The translations under genes and the position numbers were made by a program. Positions 23,457 through 34,875 of a DNA stretch of 64,000 bases are shown here, piece after piece. Below the pieces are notes generated by a model. It was not told the DNA's origin, did no database searches, and saw only the letters and a list, made by a program, of their open reading frames with translations. This DNA is from Aegilops tauschii subsp. strangulata (Eukaryota > Streptophyta > Magnoliopsida > Poales > Poaceae): positions 643,830,736-643,894,735 of the forward strand of contig NC_053036.3 in NCBI RefSeq assembly GCF_002575655.3. The letters are read 5' to 3'. Within the stretch, counting starts at the first letter, position 1. Each line of letters begins with the position of its first letter.

Positions 23457-23670
23457 GAGTGTTAATCACATAGTGATGTGAACTAGACTACTAACTCTAG
23501 TAAACTCTTGGGTGTTAGTCACATGGTGATGTGACCGTTGAGTGTTAATCACATAGTGATGTGAACTAGACTACTGACTCTAGTAAACTCTTGGGTGTTA
23601 GTCACATGGCGATGTGACCTGTGAGTGTTAATCACATGGCGATGTGAACTAGATTATTGACTCTAGTGCA
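23457..23670 (+). repeat. Tandem repeat before element A polypurine tract, about 83-bp period
   Basis: GAGTGTTAATCACAT recurs at about 23457, 23540 and 23623. Each full unit also contains the related half GGGTGTTAGTCACATGG. D and B have two copies of the first word, and C has none, so the array has expanded within this lineage. It lies between the decayed pol and the polypurine tract. Confidence 0.8.
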
Positions 23671-23680
23671 AGTGGGAGAC

Positions 23681-24924
23681 TGTTGGAAATATGCCCTAGA
23701 GGCAATAATAAATTGATTATTATTATATTTCCTTGTTCATGATAATCGTTTATTATCCATGCTAGAATTGTATTGATAGGAAACTCAGATACATGTGTGG
23801 ATACATAGACAACACCATGTCCCTAGTAAGCCTCTAGTTGACTAGCTCGTTGATCAATAGATGGTTACGGTTTCCTGACCATGGACATTGGATGTCGTTG
23901 ATAACGGGATCACATCATTAGGAGAATGATGTGATGGACAAGACCCAATCCTAAGCATAGCACTAGATCGTGTAGTTCGTATGCTAAAGCTTTTCTAATG
24001 TCAAGTATCATTTCCTTAGACCATGAGATTGTGCAACTCCCGGATACCGTAGGAATGCTTTGGGTGTGCCAAACGTCACAACGTAACTGGGTGGCTATAA
24101 AGGTACACTACGGGTATCTCCGAAAGTGTCTGTTGGGTTGGCACGAATCGAGACTGGGATTTGTCACTCCGTGTGACGGAGAGGTATCTCTGGGCCCACT
24201 CGGTTGGACATCATCTAATGTGCACAATGTGATCAAGGAGTTGATCACGGGATGATGTGTTACGGAACGAGTAAAGAGACTTGCCGGTAACGAGATTGAA
24301 CAAGGTATCGGGATACCGACGATCGAATCTCGGGCAAGTATCGTACCGATAGACAAAGGGAATTGTATACGCGATTGATTAAGTCCTTGACATCATGGTT
24401 CATCCGATGAGATCATCGTGGAACATGTGGGAGCCAACATGGGTATCCAGATCCCGCTGTTGGTTATTGGCCGGAGAACGTCTCGGTCATGTCTGCATGT
24501 CTCCCGAACCCGTAGGGTCTACACACTTAAGGTTCGATGACGCTAGGGTTATAAAGGAAGTTTGTATGTGGTTACCGAATGTTGTTCGGAGTCCCGGATG
24601 AGATCCCGGACGTCACGAGGAGTTCCGGAATGGTCCGGAGGTAAAGATTTATATATGGGAAGTCCTGTTTTGATCACCGGAAGAGTTTCGGGGTTTATCG
24701 GTAACGTACCGGGACCACCGGGAGGGTCCCGGACCGGTCCACCAAGTGGGGCCACATGCCCCGGAGGCTTGCATGGGCCAAGGGTGGTGAGGGACCAGCC
24801 CCTAAGTGGGCTGGTGCGCCTCCCACAAGGCCCAAGGCGCAGCAAAGGAGGAAAAAGGAGAAACCCTAGGCTTAGATGGGCCTAAGGCCCACCCTAGGGG
24901 GCGCCCCCCTCTCTCCCCCTCTTG
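23681..24924 (+). repeat. Element A 3' LTR, truncated
   Basis: It begins TGTTGGAAAT directly after the polypurine tract AGTGGGAGAC and matches the 5' LTR until CCCCCTCTTG at 24924. Beyond this the sequence is unrelated. The TATA box and LTR end are missing. Confidence 0.85.
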
Positions 24925-25415
24925 ATGATGTTGATTGAAATATAACATGGAAACGGACGTGCAGTCCTTCTTATTTTATTGTATTTTATGTATTGATTGA
25001 AATATATAAGACGGTCGTGCAGTCGGATGACACGAGAGACGTGCGATCGCTGGAACGTACGTGACATATGAGAGTCTCGTCTCGTTTTTGTTCTTTTATT
25101 AAATCCTGTGCCCACCAATTGGCCGGCTCCTCTGCTTGCTCCGGTCCGTTGGTCCGGTTTGAGGGCAACGTCCGGTTGCGTTCGATTGAATCGAGTCTAT
25201 ATGGACTGTCTCGCGTCCGATCGATAGAAGGAAATCGCCCCTGGTCCCACCTCCTCGCCCACCGATTTTTTGTCCCTCGTAGTAGAAAAAACCGGCGACG
25301 AATAGTAAGTAGAAAGAGAGAACCGGTCTGCATGTCTCTCCATCCATCCAATCTAAAAAAACACCAAATCACACACAGATCGTTCCGTAAAAATCACGTG
25401 GGTGTTTTCCTAATC
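24925..25415. other. Unassigned sequence with a short imperfect duplication
   Basis: TTGATTGAAATATA followed by CGTGCAGTC occurs twice about 63 bp apart (near 24931 and 24994). No coding frame or transposon end is convincing in the rest. Confidence 0.4.
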
Positions 25416-25430
25416 AACGCCCTCACGTCT

Positions 25431-25735
25431 TGCGAACCAATCTGTGATTGGATGGTTAGAGGCACTGTGGTATCCCAGCCCATCAAGATTAAGTCCTGAT
25501 GCTCGCATTTATTCCTTGATTATTTCAGGATTTCCGCCGATGCGCATTCAGTGGAAGGAGACGTTCCCGTCGACGACGAGGTGCATACCGTGACTTCGTA
25601 AATTTCAAGATGATATGCTGGCTCAGTCTTTCGAAAATGCTCATATATGTAGGGTGTGCGTGTGTGCGTTCATAAGGGTGGGTGTATGCGCGTGTATATG
25701 AGCGCTTGCGTCTGTACTGTGTAAAAAAACAAAAA
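25431..25735 (+). mobile_element. Au SINE with 15-bp target-site duplication
   Basis: The sequence follows the Au SINE of grasses from the 5' GATGGTTAGAGG (box A-like) and CCATCAAGATTAAGTCCTGA (degenerate box B) through GACGTTCCCGTCGACGACGA and AAGATGATATGCTGGCTCAG to GAGCGCTTGCGTCTGTACTG. It ends in an A-rich tail. The flanks AACGCCCTCACGTCT at 25416-25430 and 25736-25750 are identical, a target-site duplication from LINE-driven retroposition. Confidence 0.9.
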
Positions 25736-25859
25736 AACGCCCTCACGTCTCTCGCCGCCGCCACCACCCGTATTTGGATGAAGCCGGTTGCTGTCCCGCA
25801 CACATGTATCCAAGCACCTCGCGTGGCCGGTGTCTCCTCGTCCTCGGACGATGGCGGCA

Positions 25860-27156
25860 CAGGGCCGGTCCTGAGATTTCTGGGGCACAGGGCGAGACTA
25901 GAATCTGGGGCCCCTCAATTTAAACATCACAATAATTTTCAATATATTATAAATAAACAATATAGTAAAATGCATCCAAAATCAATAATTTTTATTTTAC
26001 CTTAAAATTTACCTCTAACATTGCTAGATGCAATTATGTTTATTATGGTATCAATATAAATCTCATTCAATAATTTTTAAAGTTACCAAACTATTTAAGC
26101 TCCCTTGGAAATCTACAAACCTCACATCGTTTCTACTCACTATATAGCTATTTAAAAGAATGACAATAACCATCACATAAGGCAGCATACCTTGGCCATC
26201 ATTCACACATCCAGTGCCTCCTTATACATGTCCTTGATAAACAAATTGTTCTTGAAGCATTCGAACCATCTTCTATGCTCTAGAAATAACATGGATAATG
26301 AGTTGAATGTCAAAAACTATATGAGAAAACTGATGAGCAGAAGATTCAGTATATTACTAGATATCATCTCCAGATCCAAAAGGAATCATTTTTCTGATCA
26401 ACTTTGGTCCTGGAGATATATGTTGAAATTTTCTGAAAGAAAGGAGCCTTCTGAATGTTTTTGAGAAAAGGTGATTTTGCACATCCACTACAAAACCATA
26501 AAATTGATCAGCAAGTTAATTGAACAGGCAAGTCTTATACAGAATTCCACGTAACTTAATGGTTAATCGTGCATCAGTAGACATCATCTCCTCCTCACAA
26601 TTTCTCTAAATCAAACAGTAAACTCATGACCCTTATTTCTGAATGCCAAACTTAAATCCTACTCATGGTGACTATTTCTTTCCATCGAGAGGAAGGAAGG
26701 GGAGAAATCTGAAAATCCATACAGTCCCACAAGATTCGATCAACAAAGAGCGAAGCGATCGGGCAAGAAGACCAGCGTACCTGTGTGCTCCTCCTCCCTC
26801 GCCGCCATCGTAGCATCGGCTGTGGGCGTCGGCGGCGGGCGAAATCGATGGGCATCCATGATGGAAAAAAAGGAGACGAGGGCGTTTTGCGCTACCTAGG
26901 GCCTCGGCAGCTAATGCTGCCCAAGCATTGGGCCAGGCCCAGTATCAGCAAGAGGGATGGATGGCAACGATGAAAACATGACAACGTTTTGCGTGATCGT
27001 CGGTTACCTTCTTTGTGTGATTGGAACGATGAAAACATGGCAACCTACGACCAGATCTGACCTTCTGCTACGTAAGACATACTTGGTCAGAGGGGGCCCC
27101 TGGATTTGAGGGGCCCGGGGCGGCCGCCCCCCTGCCTCCCCTCAGGGCCGGCCCTG
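25860..27156. mobile_element. hAT-superfamily non-autonomous element, 1.3 kb
   Basis: The left end CAGGGCCGGTCCTGAG and the reverse complement of the right end CAGGGCCGGCCCTGAG form terminal inverted repeats. Flanking 8-bp sequences are TGGCGGCA (25852-25859) and CGGCGGCA (27157-27164), a 7/8 match, and 8 bp is the hAT target length. Subterminal GGGGCCCC strings also mirror each other. No transposase frame is present. Confidence 0.8.
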
Positions 27157-27470
27157 CGGCGGCATGCCTGGACGCCGCCGCCTCGCGTTTGGGCGACGGC
27201 GGCACTCGCGTGCGCGTTGTCGGGCCACATGCACAACGGAACAGGGTGCAAGCGGCAAGGGAGTTCGGGCAGCTGCAACAGTGACGTCATGTCTCATCTT
27301 TGAGGTGCGTACATCGGTACATGAGCTCTGTTCTTTATCCACTGTTGCTAGGCCTGATTATGGCGCTGTTTCTGAACGTGCTTATTCGTGAACATGAGAT
27401 CTTTGATTTCAGTTACGGTGCAGTTGGGTCTTAACTAAGAGCTGTCAATGTAGCTATAATTTCCGCTTGT
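27157..27470. other. GC-rich unique sequence interrupted by the hAT element
   Basis: 25751-25859 and 27165-27300 were contiguous before the hAT insertion. Both are GC-rich with GCCGCC words, resembling grass exon or promoter DNA, but no protein family was recognised. Confidence 0.35.
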
Positions 27471-28010
27471 TTTTTTTTAGCGATAACTCCAAGCTTTTAT
27501 TCAGCAAAGTCCACAGATAGTGGGATACATCTTTGGTCATGGGGTTGACCTAGCCAAATGTGGCGCCCCGGACCTAGAGAAAATGCATACTTGGCTAAAC
27601 TATGTGCCTCGACATTAACGGCACGTCCTTCGAAAGTAAAATTACAACTCAAATTAACAGCTATTCTATGAACCTCCGAGACGATGGCACCACTCGATCC
27701 ACGGCTTCTGTTGTTGATCGCTCCGACTGCTCCCTTGGAGTCTGAAGCTACAAGCAGGTTCTGAATATTAAGATCTTGTGCCAATGCTAACGCCTCCCTG
27801 CAAGCAATTGTTTCCAGAATCTCCGGGTCATCGACGCCTGCAATCACTAGGGCTGAGCTTCCCAGATAAGCTCCTGTTTCATCCCGGCAAACAGCTGCCG
27901 CTGTGCCTCCTAGTCCCTTTCGGCAAGCAGCATCGACGTGAATCTTTGCATGGCCCGCCGGTGGCGCTTTTGGGTGGATAATTGCGCTGGTCACCTGAAC
28001 GGCACGCTGA
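27471..28010 (-). pseudogene. LINE RNase H domain remnant, interrupted by element B
   Basis: On the minus strand the frame has HAKIHVDAACRKGLGGTAAA with catalytic Asp, TIACREALALAQDLNI with Glu, VASDSKGAVGAINNRS with Asp, and a terminal VEAHSLAKYAFSLGPGRH. It matches the RVT_3 RNase H of plant LINEs. The frame ends at 27497 and an A-rich tail (poly-T on the plus strand) lies at 27471-27479. It is cut at 28010 by element B's LTR; residues appearing upstream of that point are LTR sequence read in frame. This is the second LINE 3' end in the window with the same domain architecture as 15481-15987. Confidence 0.8.
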
Positions 28011-29741
28011 TGTTGGGGAACGTAGCAGAAATTCAAAATTTTCCTACGTGTCACCAAGATCTATCTATGGAGAGACTAGCAACGAGGGGAAGGAGAGTGC
28101 ATCTACATACCCTTGTAGATCGCTTAAGCGGAAGCGTTCAAGTGAACGGGGTCGATGGAGTCGTACTCGTCGTGATTCAAATCCCCGATGATCCTAGCGC
28201 CGAACGGACGACACCTCCGCGTTCAACACACGTACAGCCCGGTGACGTCTCCCATGCCTTGATCCAGCAAGGAGAGAGGGAGAGGTTGATGGAGATCCAG
28301 CAGCACGACGGCGTGGTGGAAGTAGCGGGATTCCAACAGGGCTTCGCTAAGCGCTGCAGGAGGAAGGAGATGTGTCACGGGAGGGAGAGGGAGGCGCCAG
28401 GCCTTAGATTGGTTTGCTCCTCCTTTTTCCCCACTATATATAGGGCCAAGGGAGAGGGGGAGGCGCAGCCCTTGCCCCTTCCTCCAAGGAAGGGTGCGGC
28501 CAAGGGTGGGGAGGAGTCCATCCTCCCCAAGGCACCTCGGAGGTGCCTTCCCCTTTTAGGACTCTCCTCTTTTTCCCATCTCTTGGCGCATGGGCCTCTT
28601 GGGGCTGGTGCCCTTGGCCCATATAGGCCAAGGCACACCCCCTACAGCCCATGTGGCCCCCTGGGGCAGGTGGCCCCACCCGGTGGACCCCCGGGACCCT
28701 TCCGGTGGTCCCGGTACAATACCGATAACCCCGAAACTTGTCCCGATGGCCGAAACAACACTTCCTATATATAATTCTTTACCTCCGGACCATTCCGGAA
28801 CTCCTCGTGATGTCCGGGATCTCATCTGGGACTCCGAACAACTTTCGGGTTACCGCATACTAATATCTCTATAACCCTAGCGTCACCGAACCTTAAGTGT
28901 GTAGACCCTACGGGTTCGGGAGACATGCAGACATGACCGAGACGTTCTCCGGTCAATAACCAACAGCGGGATCTGGATACCCATGATGGCTCCCACATGT
29001 TGCACGATGATCTCATCGGATGAACCACGATGTCAAGGACTTAATCAATCCCGTATACAATTCCCTTTGTCTATCGGTGTGTTACTTGCCCGAGATTCGA
29101 TCGTCGGTATCCAATACCTAGTTCAATCTCGTTACCGGCAAGTCTCTTTACTCGTTCCGTAACACATCATCCTGTGATCAACTCCTTGGTCACATTGCGC
29201 ATATGATGATGTCCTACCGAGTGGGCCCAGAGATACCTCTCCGCTTACACGGAGTGACAAATCCCAGTCTCGATTCGTGCCAACCCAACAGACACTTTCG
29301 GAGATACCTGTAATGCACCTTTATAGTCACCCAGTTACGTTGTGACGTTTGATACACCCAAAGCACTCCTACGGTATCCGGGAGTTGCACAATCTCATGG
29401 TCTAAGGAAATGATACTTGACATTAGAAAAGCTTTAGCATACGAACTACACGACCTTTGTGCTAGGCTTAGGATTGGGTCTTGTCCATCACATCATTCTC
29501 CTAATGATGTGATCCCGTTATCAATGACATCCAATGTCCATGGTCAGGAAACCGTAATCATCTATTGATCAACGAGCTAGTCAACTAGAGGCTTACTAGG
29601 GACATGGTGTTGTCTATGTATCCACACATGTATCTGAGTTTCCTATCAATACAATTATAGCATGGATAATAAACGATTATCATGAACAAGGAAATATAAT
29701 AATAATCAATTTATTATTGCCTCTAGGGCATATTTCCAACA
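28011..29741 (-). repeat. Element B 3' LTR
   Basis: On the plus strand it begins TGTTGGGGAACGTAGCAGAA and ends GGGCATATTTCCAACA, the inverted form of the LTR in D. A TATATATA box is near 28434-28442 on the minus strand. It is full length, about 1.73 kb. Confidence 0.85.
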
Positions 29742-29889
29742 GTCTCCCACTTGCACTAGAGTCAATAATCTAGTTCACATCGCCATGTGATTAACACTCA
29801 CAGGTCACATCACCATGTGACTAACACCCAAGAGTTTACTAGAGTCAGTAGTCTAGTTCACATCACTATGTGATTAACACTCAATGAGT

Positions 29890-32800
29890 TTTAGGTTTGA
29901 TCATGTTGCTTGTGAGAGAGGTTTTAGTCAACGGGTCCGAACCTTTCAGATCCGTGTGTGCTTTACAAATCTCTATGTCATCTCCTAGATGTAGCTACCA
30001 CGCTCTATTTGGAGCTAATCCAAATAACTGTTCTACTTGGAGCTATTCTAAATTGTTGCTCCATTATATGTATCCGGTATCTCTACTCAGAGCTATCCGG
30101 ATAGGTGTAAAGCTTGCATCGACGTAACCCTTTACGACGAACTCTTTTACCACCTCCGTAACCGAGAAAATTCCTTAGTCCACTAGTTACTAAGGATAAC
30201 TTTGACTGCTGTCCTGTGATCCATTCATGGATCACTCTTGTACCCCTTGACTGACTCATGGCAAGGCACACTTCAGGTGCGGTACACAGCATAGCATACT
30301 GTAGAGCCTACGTCTTAAGCATAGGGGACGACCTTCGTCTTTTCTCTCTATTCTGCCGTGGTCGAGCTTTAAGTCTTAACTTCATACCTTATAACTCAGG
30401 CAAGAACTCCTTCTTTGACTGATCCATCTTGAACACCTTCAAGATCACGTCAAGGCATGTGCTCATTTGAAAGTACTATTAAGCGTTTTGATCTATCCTT
30501 ATAGATCTTGATGCTCAATGCTCAAGTAGCTTAATCCAGGCTTTCCATTGAAAAACACTTTCCCAATAACCCTATATGCTTTCCAGAAACTCTACATCAT
30601 TTCTGATCAACAACATATACTCATCAGAAATTCTATAGTGCTCCCACTCACTTCTTTGGAAATACCAGTTTCTCATAAACTTTGTATACACCCAAAATAT
30701 TTGATCATCTCATCAAAGCATACATTCCAACTCCGAGATGCTTACTCCAGTCCTCAGAAGGATTGCTGGAGCTTTGCATACTTATTAGCATCTTTCAGGA
30801 TTGACAAAACCTTCCGGTTGTATCACATACAACCTTTCCTCAAGAAAATCGTCGAGGAAACAATGTTTTGACATCCTATCTGCAAGATTTCATAAATAAT
30901 GCAGTAATCGCTAATATAATTCTAACAGACTCTTAGCATCGCTACGAGTGAGAAAATCTCACCGTTGTCAACTCCTTGAACTTGTCAGAAAACATCTTAA
31001 CGACAGGTCGAGCTTTCTTAATGGTGACATTTACCATCATTGTCCGTCTTCCTTTTAAAATCCATCTGTACTCAACAGCCTTACGACCATCGAGCCATTC
31101 TGCCAAAGTCTACACTTTGTTTTCATACATGGATCCTCTCTCGGATTATATGGCCTCAAGCCATTTATCGGAATCCAGGCCCACCATCGCTTCTCCATAG
31201 CTCGTAGGTTCATTGTTGTCTAGCAACATGACTTCCAAGACAGGATTACGTATCACTCTGAAGTAGTATGCATCCTTGTCATCCCACGAGGTTTGATAGT
31301 GACTTGATCTGAAGTTTCATGATCAATATCATAAGCTTCCACTTCAATTGGTGTAGGTGCCACAGGAACAACTCTTTGTGCCCTGCTATACACTAGTTGA
31401 AGTGACGGTTTAATAACCTCATCAAGTCTCCACCATCCTCCCACTCAATTCTTTCGAGAGAAACTTTTCCTCGAGAAAGGACCCGATTCTAGAAACAATC
31501 CCTTATTGCTTTCGGATCTGAGACAGGAGGTATACCCAACTATTTTGGGTGTCCTATGAAGATGCATTTATCCGCTTTGGGTTTGAGCTTATCAGCCTGA
31601 AACTTTTTCACATAAGCGTCGCAGCCCCAAACTTTTAAGAAATGACAGCTTAGGTTTCTCTAAACCATAGTTCATACGGTGTCATCTCATCGGAATTACG
31701 TGGTGCCCTATTTAAAGTGAATGTGGTTGTCTCTAATGCCTAACCCATAAACTATCGTGGAAATTCGATAAGAAACATCATGGTATGCATCATATCCAAT
31801 AGGGTGCAGTTATGATGTTCGGACACACCATCACACTATGGTGTTCCAGGCTGTATCAGTTGTGAAACAATTTCCACAATGTCTTAATTCTATGCCAAAC
31901 TCGTAATTCAGATATTCATCTCTATGATCATATCATAGATATTTTTATCCTCTTATCACGACGATCTTTCAACTTCACACTGAAATTACTTGAACCTTTC
32001 AATAATTCAGACTCGTGATTCATCTTGTAAATATACTCAACATCTACTCAAATCATCTGTGAAGTAAAACATAACGATATCCACTACATGCCTCAGCACT
32101 CATTGGATTGCACACATCAAAATGTATTACTTCCAACAAGTTGCTTTCTAGTTCCATTTTACTGAAAACGAGGCTTTCAGTCATCTTGCCCATGTGGTAT
32201 GATTTGCATGTCTCAAGTGATTCAAAATCAAGCGATTATAAAACGGTCCATTTGCATGGAGTTTCTTCATGCATATATACCAATAGACATGGTTCGCATG
32301 TCCCAAACTTTTCAAAAACGAGTGAGCCCAAAGATCCATCAACATGGAGCTTCTTCATGCGTTTTATACCGATATGACTTACGTGGCAGTGCCACAAGTA
32401 GGTGGTACTATCATTACTATCTTTTGGCATGAACATGTGTATCACTACGATCGAGATTCAATAAACCATTCATTTTAGGTGTAAGACCATTGAAGGTATT
32501 ATTCAAATAAACAGAGTAACCATTATTCTCCTTAAATGAATAACCGTATTGCGATAGACATAATCCAATCATGTCTATGCTCAACACAAACACCAATCTC
32601 GATGGTAGAAGGAGCGTACGATATTTGATTATATCAACATTGGAAACACTTCCAACACATATCATCAGCTCACCTTTAGCTAGTCTCCGTTTATTCCGTA
32701 GCTTTTATTTCGAGTTACTAACACTTAGCAACCGAACCGGTATCTAATACCCTGGTGCTACTAGGAGTACTAGTAAAGTACACATCAACACAATGTATAT

Positions 32801-33500
32801 CCAATATACTTCTATCGACCTTGCCAGCCTTCTAATCTACCAAGTATCTAGGGTAATTCTGCTCCAGTGGTTGTTCCCCTTATTACAGAAGCACTTAGTC
32901 TCGGGTTTGGGTTCAACCTTGGGTTTCATCACTAGAGCAGCAGCTGATTTGCCGTTTCATGAAGTATCCCTTCTTGCCCTTGCCCTTCTAGAAACTAGTG
33001 GTTTCAGTAACCATCAACGATTGATGCTCCCTTTTGATTTCTACTTTCGCGGAGTCAAACATCGCGAATATCTCAAGGATCATCATATATGTCCCTGACA
33101 TATCATAGTTCATCACGAAGCTCTAGCAGCTTGGTGGTAATGACTTCGGAGAACCATCACTATTTCATCTGGAAGATCAACTCCCACTTGATTCAAGCGA
33201 TTGTTGTACTCAGACAATCTGAGCACAAGCACAACAATTGAGCTTTTCTCCTTAGTTTGCAGGCCAAGAAAATCGTCGGAGGTCTTATACCTCTTGACGT
33301 GGGCACGAGCCTGAAATCCCAATTTCAGTCCTCAAAACATCTCATATGTTTTTCGACGTTTCAAAACCGTCTTCGGTGCCTCAACTCTAAACCGTTTAAC
33401 CGAACTATCACGTAGTTATCAAAATGTGTATGTCAGATGTTCTCAACATCCACAGACAACGTTCGAGGTTCAGCACACTGAGCGGTGCATTAAGGACATA
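29890..33500 (-). pseudogene. Element B decayed gag-pol
   Basis: Fragments follow copia order on the minus strand, with a gag-like MGFQARAHVKRYKTSDDFLG near 33322-33263, a finger CHVSHIGIKRMKKLHVDG near 32390, and integrase, RT and RNase H remnants down to about 29900. The shared stops are at 31933-31935 and 31836-31838 on the minus strand, the same codons as in A and D. No domain is open. Confidence 0.8.
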
Positions 33501-33847
33501 AGCCTTCTAAGAAGCAATGAGGACAATCCTCAGTCTACGGACCTAGTCCGCATAATTGCTACTATCTACTTTCAACTAATTTTCTCTAGGAACATATCTA
33601 AACAGTAGAACTATAGCGTGAGCTACGACATAATTTGCAAAATCCTTTTGACTATGTTCAGGATAATTAAGTTCATCTTATGAACTCCCACTCAGATAAA
33701 CATCCCTCTAGTCATCTAAGTGATTACATGATCCGAGTTAACTAGGCCGTGTCCGATCATCACGTGAGACGGACTAGCCAACGTCGGTGAACATCTTCAT
33801 GTTGATCGTATCTACCATACGACTCATGCTCGACCTTTCGGTCTTCC

Positions 33848-33966
33848 GTGTTCCGAGGCCATGTCTGTACATGCTAGGCTCGTCAAGTCAACCTAAGTGT
33901 TTGCATGTGTTCCGAGGCCATGTCTGTACATGCTAGGCTCGTCAACACCCGTTGTATGTGAACGTA
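33848..33966 (-). repeat. 60-bp tandem duplication private to element B
   Basis: GTGTTCCGAGGCCATGTCTG followed by the same downstream bases occurs at 33848 and 33907. A and D have one copy, so this arose in B alone. Confidence 0.85.
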
Positions 33967-34164
33967 AGAATCCATCACACCCGATCATCACGGCGTGCTT
34001 AGAAACGACGAACTGTAGCAACGGTGCACAGTTAGGGGAGAACACTTCTTGAAATTTTAATGAGGGATCATCTTATTTACTACCGTCGTTCTAAGCAAAT
34101 AAGATGTATAAACATGATAAACATCACATGTAATCAAATAGTGACATGATATGGCCAACATCAT

Positions 34165-34875
34165 GCTGATGGACTTTTAGAGTCTCTAGATTATGAATCG
34201 TTTGACACATGCGAGCCATGCCTCATGGGCAAGATGACTAAGACTCCGTTCTTCGGAACAATGGAGCGAGCAACCAACTTGTTGGAAATCATACATACTG
34301 ATGTGTGCGGTCCAATGAGCGTTGAGGCTCGCGGAGGATATCGTTATGTTCTCACTCTCACTTATGACTTGAGTAGATATGGGTATGTCTACTTAATGAA
34401 ACACATGTCTGAGACCTTTGAAAAGTTCAAGGAATTTCAGAATGAGGTAGAGAATCAACGTGACCGAAAGATAAAGTTCCTACGATCAGATCGTGGGGGA
34501 GAATATTTAAGTCACGAAATTGGTACACACTTAAGGAAATGTGGAATCGTTTCACAACTCACGCCGCCTGGAACACCTCAGCGTAACGGTGTGTCCGAGC
34601 GTCGTAATCGCACTCTATTGGATATGGTGCGGTCTATGATGTCTCTTGCCGATTTACCGCTATCATTTTGGGGATACGCTCTAGAGACAGCTACATTCAC
34701 TTTAAATAGGGCTCCGTCTAAATCCATTGAGACGACACCGTATGAATTATGGTTTGGGAAGAAACCTAAGCTGTCATTTCTAAAAGTTTGGGGATGCGAT
34801 GCTTATGTCAAGAAACTTCAACCTGAAAAGCTCGAACCCAAGTCGGAAAAATGCGTCTTCATAGGATACCCCTAA
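34165..34875 (+). pseudogene. Element C integrase
   Basis: The frame enters in the pre-integrase finger (DTCEPCLMGKMTKTPF). It continues with IHTDVCGPMSVEARGGYRYV holding the first catalytic Asp, KFLRSDRGGEYLSHEIG with the second, and TPPGTPQRNGVSERRNRTL with the Glu. The core then runs to KLEPKSEKCVFIGYP. The frame ends at a TAA (34873-34875) caused by a single-base shift; the next frame continues directly. Integrase inserts the cDNA. The amino-terminal His pair is lost at the junction with element B. Unlike A, B and D, the DDE region is uninterrupted. Confidence 0.85.

Larger units (their letters stand above)
16630..24924 (+). mobile_element. Element A: Angela/BARE1-like copia, non-autonomous, 3' LTR truncated
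   Basis: Structure is 5' LTR 16630-18398, primer binding site from 18400, long leader, decayed gag-pol, polypurine tract 23671-23680, and 3' LTR from 23681. The LTR start TGTTGGAAATATGCCCTAGA is the Angela/BARE1/WIS type. The 3' LTR follows the 5' LTR closely until 24924 (base equivalent to about 17867) and then stops, losing roughly the last 530 bp. By eye the shared LTR parts differ at about 18 sites over 1.24 kb. The internal region has no usable coding frame but is collinear with those of B and D. Confidence 0.85.
28011..34160 (-). mobile_element. Element B: Angela/BARE1-like non-autonomous copia, 5' end missing
   Basis: Read on the minus strand it has a decayed gag-pol, polypurine tract (29751-29742) and a full 3' LTR (29741-28011). 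Homology to A and D is collinear until about 34160 (equivalent to A position 19155), where it stops. The remaining leader and 5' LTR are absent and element C begins in opposite orientation. B inserted into a LINE RNase H region. Confidence 0.85.

Noticed and set aside
25068..25499. 143-residue plus-strand frame before the Au SINE
   Set aside because: No domain, odd composition, and the frame runs into the SINE; judged chance.
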